A DNA stretch of 64,000 bases from JALYGJ01 sp036558545 (lineage in GTDB: Bacteria > Chloroflexota > Limnocylindria > Limnocylindrales > CSP1-4): NCBI GenBank assembly GCA_036558545.1, contig DATBFJ010000074.1, positions 1-64,000 of the forward strand, read 5' to 3'. The notes below the pieces were generated by a model that did no database searches, was not told where the DNA came from, and was given only the letters and a program-made list of their open reading frames with translations. The translations under genes and the position numbers were made by a program. Below, piece by piece: positions 7,854 through 15,344 of the stretch; position 1 is the first letter of the stretch; each line of letters begins with the position of its first letter.

Positions 7854-9020
7854 TCAGATCGACGCTATGTCCCAGAGCGTCCGCGCGACCTGAAAACGCT
7901 CGCCGTAAACGGTCTCGAGCGCGCGCAGGCCATCGATAACATTTCGCAGGCCAAGTTGGCCTGCGCGCTCGAACGGCCCGTATGGATGGTTCGCGCCAAG
8001 CCTCATTGCGCGATCGATATCGCCGGCCTCGGCGACCAACTCTCCCACGGCCAGGTACGCCTCGTTGATGATCGGCAGCTCGATGCGCGCCACGATCTCC
8101 TCGTCCCGCAGGCTTCCGGGATTTGAGTCCCAGGCAACAGCGGCAGGTCGGCCGCCCTCGTATCGATAAAAGCCCACCCCGGTCTTCCGTCCCAGGCTTC
8201 CAGATTCCACGAGGTCGTGCTGGATTTGCGAAGGCGCGAATCGGGGTGCCTCATCGAAGCCGTGCCAAAGGGCCGTGGCGACCGCCAGGTTGACGTCGAC
8301 GCCAACGAGATCGATCAACTCAAACGGGCCCATTGGGTAGCCAGACGACCTGATCGCCTGATCGACCTGCTGCACGCCTGCCTCACCCGTTTCGAGCATG
8401 CGCAGTCCCTCCAGCGTGAAGGGCCGATTCACTCGATTGACGATGAATCCAGGCGAGTCGCGGCACACGACGGCTGTCTTGCCGAGATCCGTTGCGAACT
8501 GTGCGGCCTTGCTGATCGTTTGTTGGGAGGTGCGATCGCCGACGACGACCTCAACGAGCGGCATGACTGGCGCGGGGTTGAAGAAATGGAGTCCGATGAC
8601 TCTGTCCGCCTGGCCGCTGGCGTCTCCAATATCCGTGACGCTGAGCGCGCTCGTGTTCGTGGCAAGGACCTGTGCGACGGGCGTTGCCGAGCCGAGCGCG
8701 CGAAACACGGTTTCTTTGAGCGCCAGATCCTCGAGGGCCGCCTCGATGACGATGTCCGACTCTTCGGCGAGACCCTCCAGTGAGTGCGCGTCCCGCAGCG
8801 CCGCGAGCATTCGTTCGCGACCGTCTGGGGGCAGCTTGCCCTTGTCGACGAGGCGCTGAAGTCCGTCCGCGATGCGCGCCCGTCCGCGCTCGATCGCCTC
8901 GTGATCCACGTCGAACAGGAGGACGTCGTGTCCGGCCTGCAGACACACCTGGGCAATGCCTGCACCCATCGTTCCAGCGCCCACAACCCCGACCGTCAAC
9001 GTTTCCGCGGGGTCACTCAT
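7854..9020 (-). CDS. 3-hydroxyacyl-CoA dehydrogenase (PaaH/3-hydroxybutyryl-CoA dehydrogenase type)
   Basis: This enzyme oxidises a (3S)-hydroxyacyl-CoA with NAD+. The Rossmann motif GVVGAGTMGAGIAQV is at residues ~11-25, the catalytic His is in IGLHFFNPAP, and DSPGFIVNRV opens the helical C-terminal domain. At 388 residues it carries a second, partial C-terminal 3HCDH domain (GANHPYGPFERA), as PaaH proteins do, and so is longer than the ~280-residue butyryl type. The ATG at 9020 is chosen because it overlaps the stop of the preceding gene (ATGAGTGA) and has GGAAG upstream; an ATG at 9026 is also in frame. It is the last gene of the acyl-CoA operon. Confidence 0.93.
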   Translation of the reverse strand: MSDPAETLTVGVVGAGTMGAGIAQVCLQAGHDVLLFDVDHEAIERGRARIADGLQRLVDKGKLPPDGRERMLAALRDAHSLEGLAEESDIVIEAALEDLALKETVFRALGSATPVAQVLATNTSALSVTDIGDASGQADRVIGLHFFNPAPVMPLVEVVVGDRTSQQTISKAAQFATDLGKTAVVCRDSPGFIVNRVNRPFTLEGLRMLETGEAGVQQVDQAIRSSGYPMGPFELIDLVGVDVNLAVATALWHGFDEAPRFAPSQIQHDLVESGSLGRKTGVGFYRYEGGRPAAVAWDSNPGSLRDEEIVARIELPIINEAYLAVGELVAEAGDIDRAMRLGANHPYGPFERAGQLGLRNVIDGLRALETVYGERFQVARTLWDIASI

Positions 9021-9456
9021 CTTCATCTTCCGCGGGCGGTGGCTCGGTCACGCGCCGCAAGGGCTCAAGGAGCGCGTCGCGCTCATCGTCGGTCAGCTCA
9101 TCGTCGAAGATCACGGCAACCATCGCGTCGAGCACGGCAGGTACTGCGTTCATGCGCAGGTTGCCCTGGTCCATACCGGCGGGAACCACGACGGATCGGT
9201 TGTAGGCGCCTGCCCAGGTGATGCCGACGTCGTTGACCCAGCTCGCGAGGCGATCGCGGCCCTGGTCGAGCACCCTGGAGCGTGGATCGCGCCGAGCGAC
9301 GGCGCGCGCCTTGGTCCATGCACCTTCTCGGACATCGGCGTCTCCGCCCATCCAGGCCCCGCGCACCGCGATCAGATCGGCGTCCGACATTCGGCCGAGC
9401 GCCACGAAGATGCTGTCAATCCGACCTTCCAGCCTGTCCGGCTCTGGCGGGTTCAC
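9013..9456 (-). CDS. Hypothetical protein within the acyl-CoA operon
   Basis: I do not recognise this 147-residue protein. It has no signal peptide or membrane segment, reads as mostly helical, and ends in an acidic tail (EPPPAEDEDE). A conserved-looking stretch is DLIAVRGAWMGGDADVRE near residue 26 and the central WAGAYNRSVVVP. Its GTG start overlaps the stop of the PaaG-like gene (GTGA) and its own stop overlaps the start of the dehydrogenase, so it is translated as part of the operon. Coupling to both neighbours points to a role in or near the CoA-thioester pathway, but its function cannot be inferred. Confidence 0.75.
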   Translation of the reverse strand: MNPPEPDRLEGRIDSIFVALGRMSDADLIAVRGAWMGGDADVREGAWTKARAVARRDPRSRVLDQGRDRLASWVNDVGITWAGAYNRSVVVPAGMDQGNLRMNAVPAVLDAMVAVIFDDELTDDERDALLEPLRRVTEPPPAEDEDE

Positions 9457-10232
9457 TCGCCCGTGAAATTGGCCGGGCGCTTCTCGACAAACGCGGCAAC
9501 GCCTTCCTGGTGGTCCTTGGAGCGGCCGGCGATCGACTGGAGCTGCGCCTCGTATTCGAGCTGTTCCTCCAGCCCCGATTCCAACGCCCGATTCAACGCG
9601 CGCTTGGCCAGACCGAGCGCAATCGGCGCGGACCGAGCCAGCCTGGTAGCGAGCACGTTCGTCTCGTTCATCAGTTGATCGGCCGGAACGACGCGGTTGA
9701 CGAGGCCAATTCGTTCGGCCGTTTGGGCATCGACCGGGTCGGTCGTGAAACTCAACTCCGCAGCCTTTGCATATCCGACGAGGCGGGGGAGAAACCAGCT
9801 CGAGCCCGTGTCCGGCACGAGGCCGACGCGCGCGAATACCTCGATGAAGCTCGCGTTGTCCGCGGCAACGCGGAGATCACACGCGAGGGCAACGCTGATT
9901 CCCGCGCCGGCGGCGACGCCGTTGATCGCTCCGATCACCGGCTTTTCGAGCTTGCGCATTGCCAGCACGATGGGGTTGTAGCGAAGACGCAGCTCCGTCC
10001 CAAGGTCCGCGACACCCGGCGCGGTCCGTTCCTTGAGATCCTGTCCGGCGCTGAACGCCCGCCCGGCTCCTGTCAGTACCACCACCCTGACGTTGGTGTC
10101 CCTGGCCGCGTCCTTCAGGCCGGTCAGCAGCGACTCCTTCATCTCAATGTTGAACGAGTTGAGCGCCTCCGGCCGGTTGAGGGTCAGCGTCAGAACGCCG
10201 CCGTTCGTTTCGCGAAGGACCGTGTCACTCAC
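9453..10232 (-). CDS. Enoyl-CoA hydratase/isomerase, PaaG-like
   Basis: This 259-residue crotonase-fold protein matches PaaG (1,2-epoxyphenylacetyl-CoA isomerase): the oxyanion-hole strand VLTGAGRAFSAGQDLKER, then INGVAAGAGISVALACDLRV and SFIEVFARVGLVPDTGSSWF, with Asp in LVPDTG where classic hydratases have Glu. PaaG also acts as a delta3-delta2 enoyl-CoA isomerase. The GTG at 10232 is preceded by a strong GAGGGAGG and overlaps the HIT gene stop (GTGAGTGA), so this start is favoured over the ATG at 10271. No epoxidase genes (paaABCDE) are visible, so ring catabolism is only a possibility. Confidence 0.88.
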   Translation of the reverse strand: MSDTVLRETNGGVLTLTLNRPEALNSFNIEMKESLLTGLKDAARDTNVRVVVLTGAGRAFSAGQDLKERTAPGVADLGTELRLRYNPIVLAMRKLEKPVIGAINGVAAGAGISVALACDLRVAADNASFIEVFARVGLVPDTGSSWFLPRLVGYAKAAELSFTTDPVDAQTAERIGLVNRVVPADQLMNETNVLATRLARSAPIALGLAKRALNRALESGLEEQLEYEAQLQSIAGRSKDHQEGVAAFVEKRPANFTGE

Positions 10233-10674
10233 CAGAACTGCCTCCCTCGAGGGCTGGCTTGAGCTGGCCACTCAATCGTTCGACGGCGGCATCGTCGCCA
10301 AGATCGAGCAGCTGGTCGCTGTCGTACCAACCCACGTCATCCGGTTGGCGTGTCGGCCGAGCATAGATGTGCTCATGAAAGTGCGCGACGCCCATGCCAA
10401 TGACCGCTGCCATGACGAACTCCGCGCCGAGCGCAGCGCGCAGCGCATGAGCGAGGCGCGTCCTCAGCACACCGAGCTCGACCGCCTCGGGCACGGTGAG
10501 ATCCGCGAGATAAGGCGTGTGCCGGTCGCTCTCGACGATCAGGTGCCCAAGGCGCGTTCGCCCATCGGCTTCGGCGGGCGCGTGCCAGACCCAGAACAGG
10601 CTCGTCCGCCCGACCAGCGCACCGGTCAGCGGCCCCTCCCCGACGTGCTTCTGGCAGATCCGGCACTCATTCAT
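10225..10674 (-). CDS. HIT family protein
   Basis: The histidine-triad active site reads AHFHEHIYARPT at about residues 104-115 (HxHxH), and the N-terminus has an adenylate-side CRICQKHVGEGPLTGAL block with a Cys pair like that in zinc-binding HIT proteins. HIT enzymes hydrolyse or transfer nucleotide monophosphates from adenylated substrates such as Ap4A, AMP-lysine or aminoacyl-AMP. It sits between two crotonase genes: its stop overlaps the PaaG-like GTG, and 19 nt separate its ATG from the upstream gene. A role in clearing acyl-adenylates made during CoA activation is conceivable but unproven. Confidence 0.82.
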   Translation of the reverse strand: MNECRICQKHVGEGPLTGALVGRTSLFWVWHAPAEADGRTRLGHLIVESDRHTPYLADLTVPEAVELGVLRTRLAHALRAALGAEFVMAAVIGMGVAHFHEHIYARPTRQPDDVGWYDSDQLLDLGDDAAVERLSGQLKPALEGGSSGE

Positions 10675-10693
10675 GGTTGGCGTTGTATGGCGA

Positions 10694-11479
10694 TCAGCGG
10701 CCCTTCCAGGCTGGCCTGCGCTTCTCGACGAAGGCGGCCATGCCTTCCTTCTGGTCGTCGGACGCGAAGAGCATGAAGAAGTTGCGCCGCTCGAACTCGA
10801 GGCCCGCCTCGAGTGAGAGCTCGTAGGCCCGATTGACAGCCTCTTTCGCCGCTCGAACCGCCAGAGGCGGGAGCGCCGCGATCTCCGATGCCAAAGCCAG
10901 GGCCGCGGGCAGGACCTCCTCGCGTGCCACGATCTCGGAGACCAGGCCGCGCTCATAGGCCTCGCGCGCCGACAGGGTCCGGCCGGTCAGGATCATCTCC
11001 ATCGCCTTGGCCTTGCCCAGCGCCCGCGTCAGTCGTTGCGTACCGCCCGCACCGGGCATGATGCCGATCTTGATCTCAGGCTGGCCGAACGTGGCGTCGT
11101 CCGCGGCCACGATCATGTCGCATGCCATGGCGAGCTCGCAGCCGCCGCCGAGCGCGAAGCCGCGCACGGCGGCGATCAACGGCACGCGCACACGCTTCAG
11201 CCGCTCCCAGCGCGCGAAGTTGTTGGCGACGCTCAAGGTCACAGGGGTTGCGTCGGCCATTTCCTTGATATCTGCGCCCGCGGCGAACGCTCGGTCGCGG
11301 GCTCCGGTGATGACCACGCAGCGGACCGACTCGTCTCCATCCAATGTCTCCAAAGCGTCGACCAGCTCGCCCAAGGTCCGGTAATCGAGGGCGTTCAGCA
11401 CCTCGGGTCGGTTCAGGGTGGCGAGCGCCACGCCGTCGACGGGTCGCGACACAAGCACGCGCGGTTGGTCGGTGGTCAT
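10694..11479 (-). CDS. Enoyl-CoA hydratase (crotonase), PaaF-like
   Basis: This 261-residue protein hydrates trans-2-enoyl-CoA to 3-hydroxyacyl-CoA. Both catalytic glutamates of true hydratases are present, in GGGCELAMACDMIV and in FGQPEIKIGIMPGAGGTQRL, and the oxyanion-hole strand is DRAFAAGADIKEM. It would feed the 3-hydroxyacyl-CoA dehydrogenase encoded downstream. Its ATG overlaps the stop of the previous crotonase gene (TGA at 11476-11478), showing translational coupling. Confidence 0.93.
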   Translation of the reverse strand: MTTDQPRVLVSRPVDGVALATLNRPEVLNALDYRTLGELVDALETLDGDESVRCVVITGARDRAFAAGADIKEMADATPVTLSVANNFARWERLKRVRVPLIAAVRGFALGGGCELAMACDMIVAADDATFGQPEIKIGIMPGAGGTQRLTRALGKAKAMEMILTGRTLSAREAYERGLVSEIVAREEVLPAALALASEIAALPPLAVRAAKEAVNRAYELSLEAGLEFERRNFFMLFASDDQKEGMAAFVEKRRPAWKGR

Positions 11480-12282
11480 TCGCCCGCCTCCTCGATGTCC
11501 GCGCGCAAGCGCTCGTAGTCGGGCGCCCGCTTCTCATGGAACGAGTCGAGCCCCTCGGCGACCTCCGCCGACGAGGCGTGGATCGTCAGCCATTCGCGAG
11601 CCATCTGGATGCTCATGCCCCATGACAGGTTCTTCCAGAGATTGAGCTGCACGCGCGTCGCACGGACGATCTCAGGCATCTTCGAGAGCAGTTCGGTGCA
11701 GTAGTCGGCGACGGCTTCGTCGAGCTGCTCGCGGGGCACCGCGCGGTTGATCCAGCCCCACTCGGCCGCCTGTGCTGCGCTGAACGGCCGGTTCATGAGA
11801 ATGATCTCGCGCGCCCTGCGATCACCGACCAACAGCGACATCCATTGCGTGGCGCCACCGGATGGCAACGATCCGCGTGACGGCCCAACGTGGCGAAACA
11901 CAACGTCATCCGCGGCGATAGCCAGGTCACACGCGATGTTCAGTTCGTTCCCGCCACCGACGACCATGCCGTTCAGACGTGCCACCACCGGCTTGGCGCA
12001 GTCCTTGATCGACTCGATTGCCTCGATGAAACGACTCATCCAATCCCAGTAGTCGTTGGGCCGATCGAGGAAGGCCTTCTGCTCGTCGAGATCTGCGCCG
12101 GTGCTGAAAGCGCGGTCGCCGGTACCGGTGAGAACCACGACGCCGACATGATGATCCGCAGACGCCTTGACGAAGGCTTCTCGAATTCCGACCAGCGTTT
12201 CCCGATTGAGAGCGTTGAAGACGTCCGGCCGATCGAGCCTGACTGTGGCAACGCGACCTTCAATGTCGTAATGGACAGTCAT
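11476..12282 (-). CDS. Crotonase-family protein, hydrolase/isomerase-like
   Basis: The 268-residue protein has the crotonase fold (RLDRPDVFNALNRETL, then DRAFSTGADLDEQ and GGGNELNIACDLAI). The first catalytic Glu position is kept, but the second is missing: the loop reads VGPSRGSLPSGGATQWM, closer to MenB and BadI loops (GSFDGGYG type) than to hydratases. The C-terminus (WLTIHASSAEVAEGLDSFHEKRAPDYERL) resembles ring-hydrolysing members of the family such as 6-oxocyclohexenecarbonyl-CoA hydrolase. It could act as a C-C bond hydrolase on a cyclic CoA thioester; a simple isomerase is the alternative. It is coupled to EthD upstream and to the hydratase downstream. Confidence 0.8.
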   Translation of the reverse strand: MTVHYDIEGRVATVRLDRPDVFNALNRETLVGIREAFVKASADHHVGVVVLTGTGDRAFSTGADLDEQKAFLDRPNDYWDWMSRFIEAIESIKDCAKPVVARLNGMVVGGGNELNIACDLAIAADDVVFRHVGPSRGSLPSGGATQWMSLLVGDRRAREIILMNRPFSAAQAAEWGWINRAVPREQLDEAVADYCTELLSKMPEIVRATRVQLNLWKNLSWGMSIQMAREWLTIHASSAEVAEGLDSFHEKRAPDYERLRADIEEAGE

Positions 12283-12587
12283 TCGGACAGGGCCAGAAGC
12301 GTCAGCAAGCCGTCGGCAAACTCATTCAGGTTCTCGCCCGCCAGGCGCATCTCCTCACTGCGCATGCCCGTCTTCAGCGCGTCAGGGTCATCGAAGTACA
12401 TCTCGCAGGTTGCGAAGAAGTCGTCACCTGCATAACGTCGCGCGACGCTGGAGATCTTCGTGCCGCGCAGTCCCGGCACTTTCTCGATCAGCGGAATGTG
12501 CTCGTCGCGGTAGCGCAGCCAGAACGCCTGGAGCCCTTCGTCGCCACCCTCGGGACGCTTGTACAGCGCGAGCAAGGTCGCGGCCAT
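12279..12587 (-). CDS. EthD family protein
   Basis: This 102-residue protein has the dimeric ferredoxin-like EthD/EthR fold: LALYKRPEGGDEGLQAFWLR at the start and RYRDEHIPLIEKVPGLRG, with the conserved His of the YRDEH motif. EthD-type proteins occur in ether, polyketide and aromatic degradation clusters as small accessory or monooxygenase-like proteins. The ATG at 12587 is set by GGAGGAG just upstream. The stop overlaps the next start (ATGA). Its place in the acyl-CoA operon supports catabolism of a cyclic or substituted substrate. Confidence 0.82.
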   Translation of the reverse strand: MAATLLALYKRPEGGDEGLQAFWLRYRDEHIPLIEKVPGLRGTKISSVARRYAGDDFFATCEMYFDDPDALKTGMRSEEMRLAGENLNEFADGLLTLLALSE

Positions 12588-12600
12588 TGCTATCTCCTCC

Positions 12601-13467
12601 CTACCACTTGCTGAAAGAGTCACTGTCGCGGTCCGCATCCGCAACGGCCACGGCACTCGGCTCGTACTCGTGCGCTCCGTCACCGTGCGTGGCGGCGCGT
12701 CTGATTGCGACGTCTTCGGTCGATCGGTAGAAGTTGCCGGCGGCCTGGTTGAACAATGCCGGCTGGGCAACCATCACGGTGTGTGGGCTGTTCGGGGCAA
12801 CGAGCAATCGTGCGTCGGGCATGTGGCGGTAGATCGATACCGCGTGATCGACTGGCACGAAGACGTCCCGATCGCCGTAAACGAGCAGGACCGGCAGACG
12901 AATGCGGCGCAGGTCTTCGAAGGTCAGCTGTTTCGCGGCCGTGATGTCTTCGACGATCGCGGGCAGGAGGCGCTTCCAGGCACCCTCCCCCTGAACCGGT
13001 CCGTGACGGTGCTCGAGCTGCGCGGCCCACGTCGGTTCCTCGCGCTCGATGCGCCCTGGATCCATCAGGCGACGCGCGACGCTCGAGCGCGGCTCCGGGA
13101 CGATGTCGATGCCGGAGATCAACGCCGTTCTGAGGCGGCCGGGATAACGGGTGGCAAACGTCAGTGACGTCATGGCGCCCATGCTGAAGCCGACGAGATG
13201 GAACGTGTCGAGGCCAAGCTCGTCGGCAAAGCCGAGAAGATCGTCGACCATCATGTCGCGCGTGAAGCCGTCTCGGACGTCCCACTTCGTCCCGGCGTGG
13301 CCGCGCGCATCCACGAGATAGAGCTTGAACGCCTTTCGAAAGAGCGGACGCTGCGCCGCCCAGTCCTCGAGAGCCGCGGACGTGGCCCCGTGGAGCATGA
13401 CCATCGGAGGCCCCGCCCCTTCGACCGTGTAGTGGATGTCGATTCCGTTGGCGCGGACGTGCGGCAC
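12601..13467 (-). CDS. Alpha/beta hydrolase
   Basis: A 288-residue cytoplasmic serine hydrolase. The HG oxyanion motif is in VMLHGATSAALEDW, the nucleophile Ser is in the elbow HLVGFSMGAMTS (~residue 90), the acid is in YGDRDVFVPV, and His is in NSPHTVMV. The start VPHVRANGIDIHYTVEG (GTG, 13467) begins 3 nt after the flavin reductase stop codon, so the two are coupled. A ~30-residue acidic tail after AIRRAATH follows the fold. The likely role is cleavage of an ester or a C-C bond in the same pathway. Confidence 0.87.
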   Translation of the reverse strand: MPHVRANGIDIHYTVEGAGPPMVMLHGATSAALEDWAAQRPLFRKAFKLYLVDARGHAGTKWDVRDGFTRDMMVDDLLGFADELGLDTFHLVGFSMGAMTSLTFATRYPGRLRTALISGIDIVPEPRSSVARRLMDPGRIEREEPTWAAQLEHRHGPVQGEGAWKRLLPAIVEDITAAKQLTFEDLRRIRLPVLLVYGDRDVFVPVDHAVSIYRHMPDARLLVAPNSPHTVMVAQPALFNQAAGNFYRSTEDVAIRRAATHGDGAHEYEPSAVAVADADRDSDSFSKW

Positions 13468-13469
13468 GC

Positions 13470-14051
13470 TTAACGCAGCTTGTCGGGCTTGCCGCGCAGG
13501 TCTTCCGTCGTGGCGCGCTCGATGCTCAAGTAGCGCCGCCGGAAATAGAGCAGCGGCCAGCCGATGTCGTCGCGGCACATCGTCTCGATTACGCGGCCGA
13601 GGTACATCGTGTGATCGCCGGCTTCGATGATGCGGTCGACGTCGCACGAGAGATAGGCGATGGCCTGATCGAGCACCGGGAGGCCTGCGCCCCCGAGGGT
13701 GAAGTCGGCGTTGCAGAATGCCGAGCGCGGGAGTGGCGACGGCGCGCCGGCAAAGCAGTCAGAGATCGCCTGCGAATCCTCGGCCAGGATGTTCACGCCG
13801 AATCGCCCCGTTCGTTCGATGATCGGATGGATGCTGCGCTCGTGACCGATGGACACCATGACCAGTGGCGGATCGAGCGAAATCCCCGTGAACGAGTTGA
13901 CGGTCGTGCCCCATGGCTGGCTGCTCTCGTCGGTCCGTTCGAGTGTGGTGACCACCGCGACGCCGGTGGCGAAACGCGCCAGCACTTCGCGATAGTCCTG
14001 TGCCTCGATAGGCCGCGGGTGGGCGGGAACTAGCTCAGTCGTCTCCGTCAT
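13470..14051 (-). CDS. Flavin reductase domain protein (HpaC type)
   Basis: This 193-residue protein has the split-barrel flavin reductase signature: RFATGVAVVTT, then WGTTVNSFTGISLDPPLVMV, GRFGVNILAEDSQAISDCFA and the DHTMYLGRV strand. It should bind FMN or FAD and supply reduced flavin to a two-component monooxygenase. No oxygenase component lies in the window, so its partner is elsewhere or it acts independently. It heads the acyl-CoA operon, 91 nt downstream of the MFS gene. Confidence 0.88.
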   Translation of the reverse strand: MTETTELVPAHPRPIEAQDYREVLARFATGVAVVTTLERTDESSQPWGTTVNSFTGISLDPPLVMVSIGHERSIHPIIERTGRFGVNILAEDSQAISDCFAGAPSPLPRSAFCNADFTLGGAGLPVLDQAIAYLSCDVDRIIEAGDHTMYLGRVIETMCRDDIGWPLLYFRRRYLSIERATTEDLRGKPDKLR

Positions 14052-14142
14052 TGGCGGTGAAAGTCTATTCCGAGACGCCTCTCAAACGGTTTCGCGCGGA
14101 CCGGTTACCAGGCCTCATCGTGCAGTACCGGCCGGAGGTGCA

Positions 14143-15342
14143 TCACGCGGCCGTCGCGGCGTCCGTCGATGCCTGGTCCGCACCCGATGGCAGCGGCCTG
14201 GCGGCGAAACGACTCGACGACACGGCGATCGTCATCGCGATCACGCCGACAGCCATCACACCCGCCGCGACGACGAACATCGTGTGCAGATTTGTGGCAT
14301 TAGCCACGAGCCCTGCGACTGCCGGTCCGAGCGCCATCGCCAGGCCGGCAGCCACGCCGGCGAAGACGCCCTGGGCCGTGGCGGCCCGGCCCCGAGGGGC
14401 GAGCCCCGCGACGTATGTCACGCCGCCTACAAGCAGCAACGCGTAGCCAAACCCGTGCAAGACAAACGTCGCCGCGGCTACATATGGGTCACTCGTCAGC
14501 GATAGGACAACGATGCGCGCAAGGAATGCGACAGCACCCAGGGCGAGCAGGCGGTTCAGAGCGACTCGTCGGGCGATAAGCGGGAACGCCAGCATGATCG
14601 GCACTTCCACGAGGGCGCCGACTGCCCAGGCGCTGCCGACCAGAACGGTAGGAGCGTTGAGCGAAACAAGATAGATCGAGAAGAACGCGTTGATCATCGC
14701 GTTCGCGCTCCAGACGATGAGCGAGGCGACCAGAAAAGCCGCCAGGGGTCGTGCGCGAAGCACCTCGCTCACGCCACCGAGCGATCGAGCGGCATGCGTG
14801 GATGTCCGCGCCGGTATGAGAAGCGCGAGCACCGCCACGACGCTGAGCGTTACCACGAGGACGCCAAACAACGCTCGAAGCGAGGTGGCGTCGACAAGAA
14901 TGCCGACGACCACGACTGCAACCACGAAGGCGGCTGAGCCCCAGGCCCGGAAGAGCGAGTAGCGGTTCCGATTCTCCCCGACAAGGTCGAGCGTGTAGGC
15001 GTCGAGGATCGGTCCGAGACCGGGCGCGACCATCTGGTACAGGATCGCGAAGAGCACGGCGACGATCACTACGTTGGTCAGACCGACGACGGCGCTGAGG
15101 GCAGCGGCGGCCAGGGCTGCCACGACAAGGGCAGCGCGCGAGCCGAGCAGTTGATCGGCGAGCGCGCCCCACACGGGCGCCGCGATCAAGGCGACCAGTG
15201 CCAGCACGGCCGCGAGTATTCCGATCTCGCCAAGCGACAGGCCCAGGCTCTCGAAGAAGACGTTGATGTACGGCGCCACGGCACCGACCGCAACGAACGT
15301 CGCGATATAGAGGCCGACCGCAACAAGCTTTGGGCCGCGCAC
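14143..15342 (-). CDS. MFS transporter
   Basis: A 399-residue protein with about 12 hydrophobic segments evenly spread along its length, the N-terminal half-signature GALADQLLGSRAAL between TM2 and TM3, and APRGRAATAQGVFAG in the second half, typical of MFS_1-like permeases related to nucleoside or phenylpropionate transporters. The start is GTG, 2 nt after the dGTPase stop, so it is coupled to that gene. The substrate is unknown; location upstream of the catabolic operon allows an aromatic-acid uptake role, and location after dGTPase allows a nucleoside role. Confidence 0.85.
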   Translation of the reverse strand: MRGPKLVAVGLYIATFVAVGAVAPYINVFFESLGLSLGEIGILAAVLALVALIAAPVWGALADQLLGSRAALVVAALAAAALSAVVGLTNVVIVAVLFAILYQMVAPGLGPILDAYTLDLVGENRNRYSLFRAWGSAAFVVAVVVVGILVDATSLRALFGVLVVTLSVVAVLALLIPARTSTHAARSLGGVSEVLRARPLAAFLVASLIVWSANAMINAFFSIYLVSLNAPTVLVGSAWAVGALVEVPIMLAFPLIARRVALNRLLALGAVAFLARIVVLSLTSDPYVAAATFVLHGFGYALLLVGGVTYVAGLAPRGRAATAQGVFAGVAAGLAMALGPAVAGLVANATNLHTMFVVAAGVMAVGVIAMTIAVSSSRFAARPLPSGADQASTDAATAA

Positions 15343-15344
15343 CG

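Noticed and set aside
9282..10262. Plus-strand 326-residue open frame over the PaaG-like gene
   Set aside because: Antisense to a clear crotonase; Arg-rich with no recognisable domain.
10675..10956. N-terminal extension of the HIT protein into the next gene
   Set aside because: The extra ~94 residues are an out-of-frame reading of the enoyl-CoA hydratase end; the HIT family start (MNECRICQ) is at 10674.
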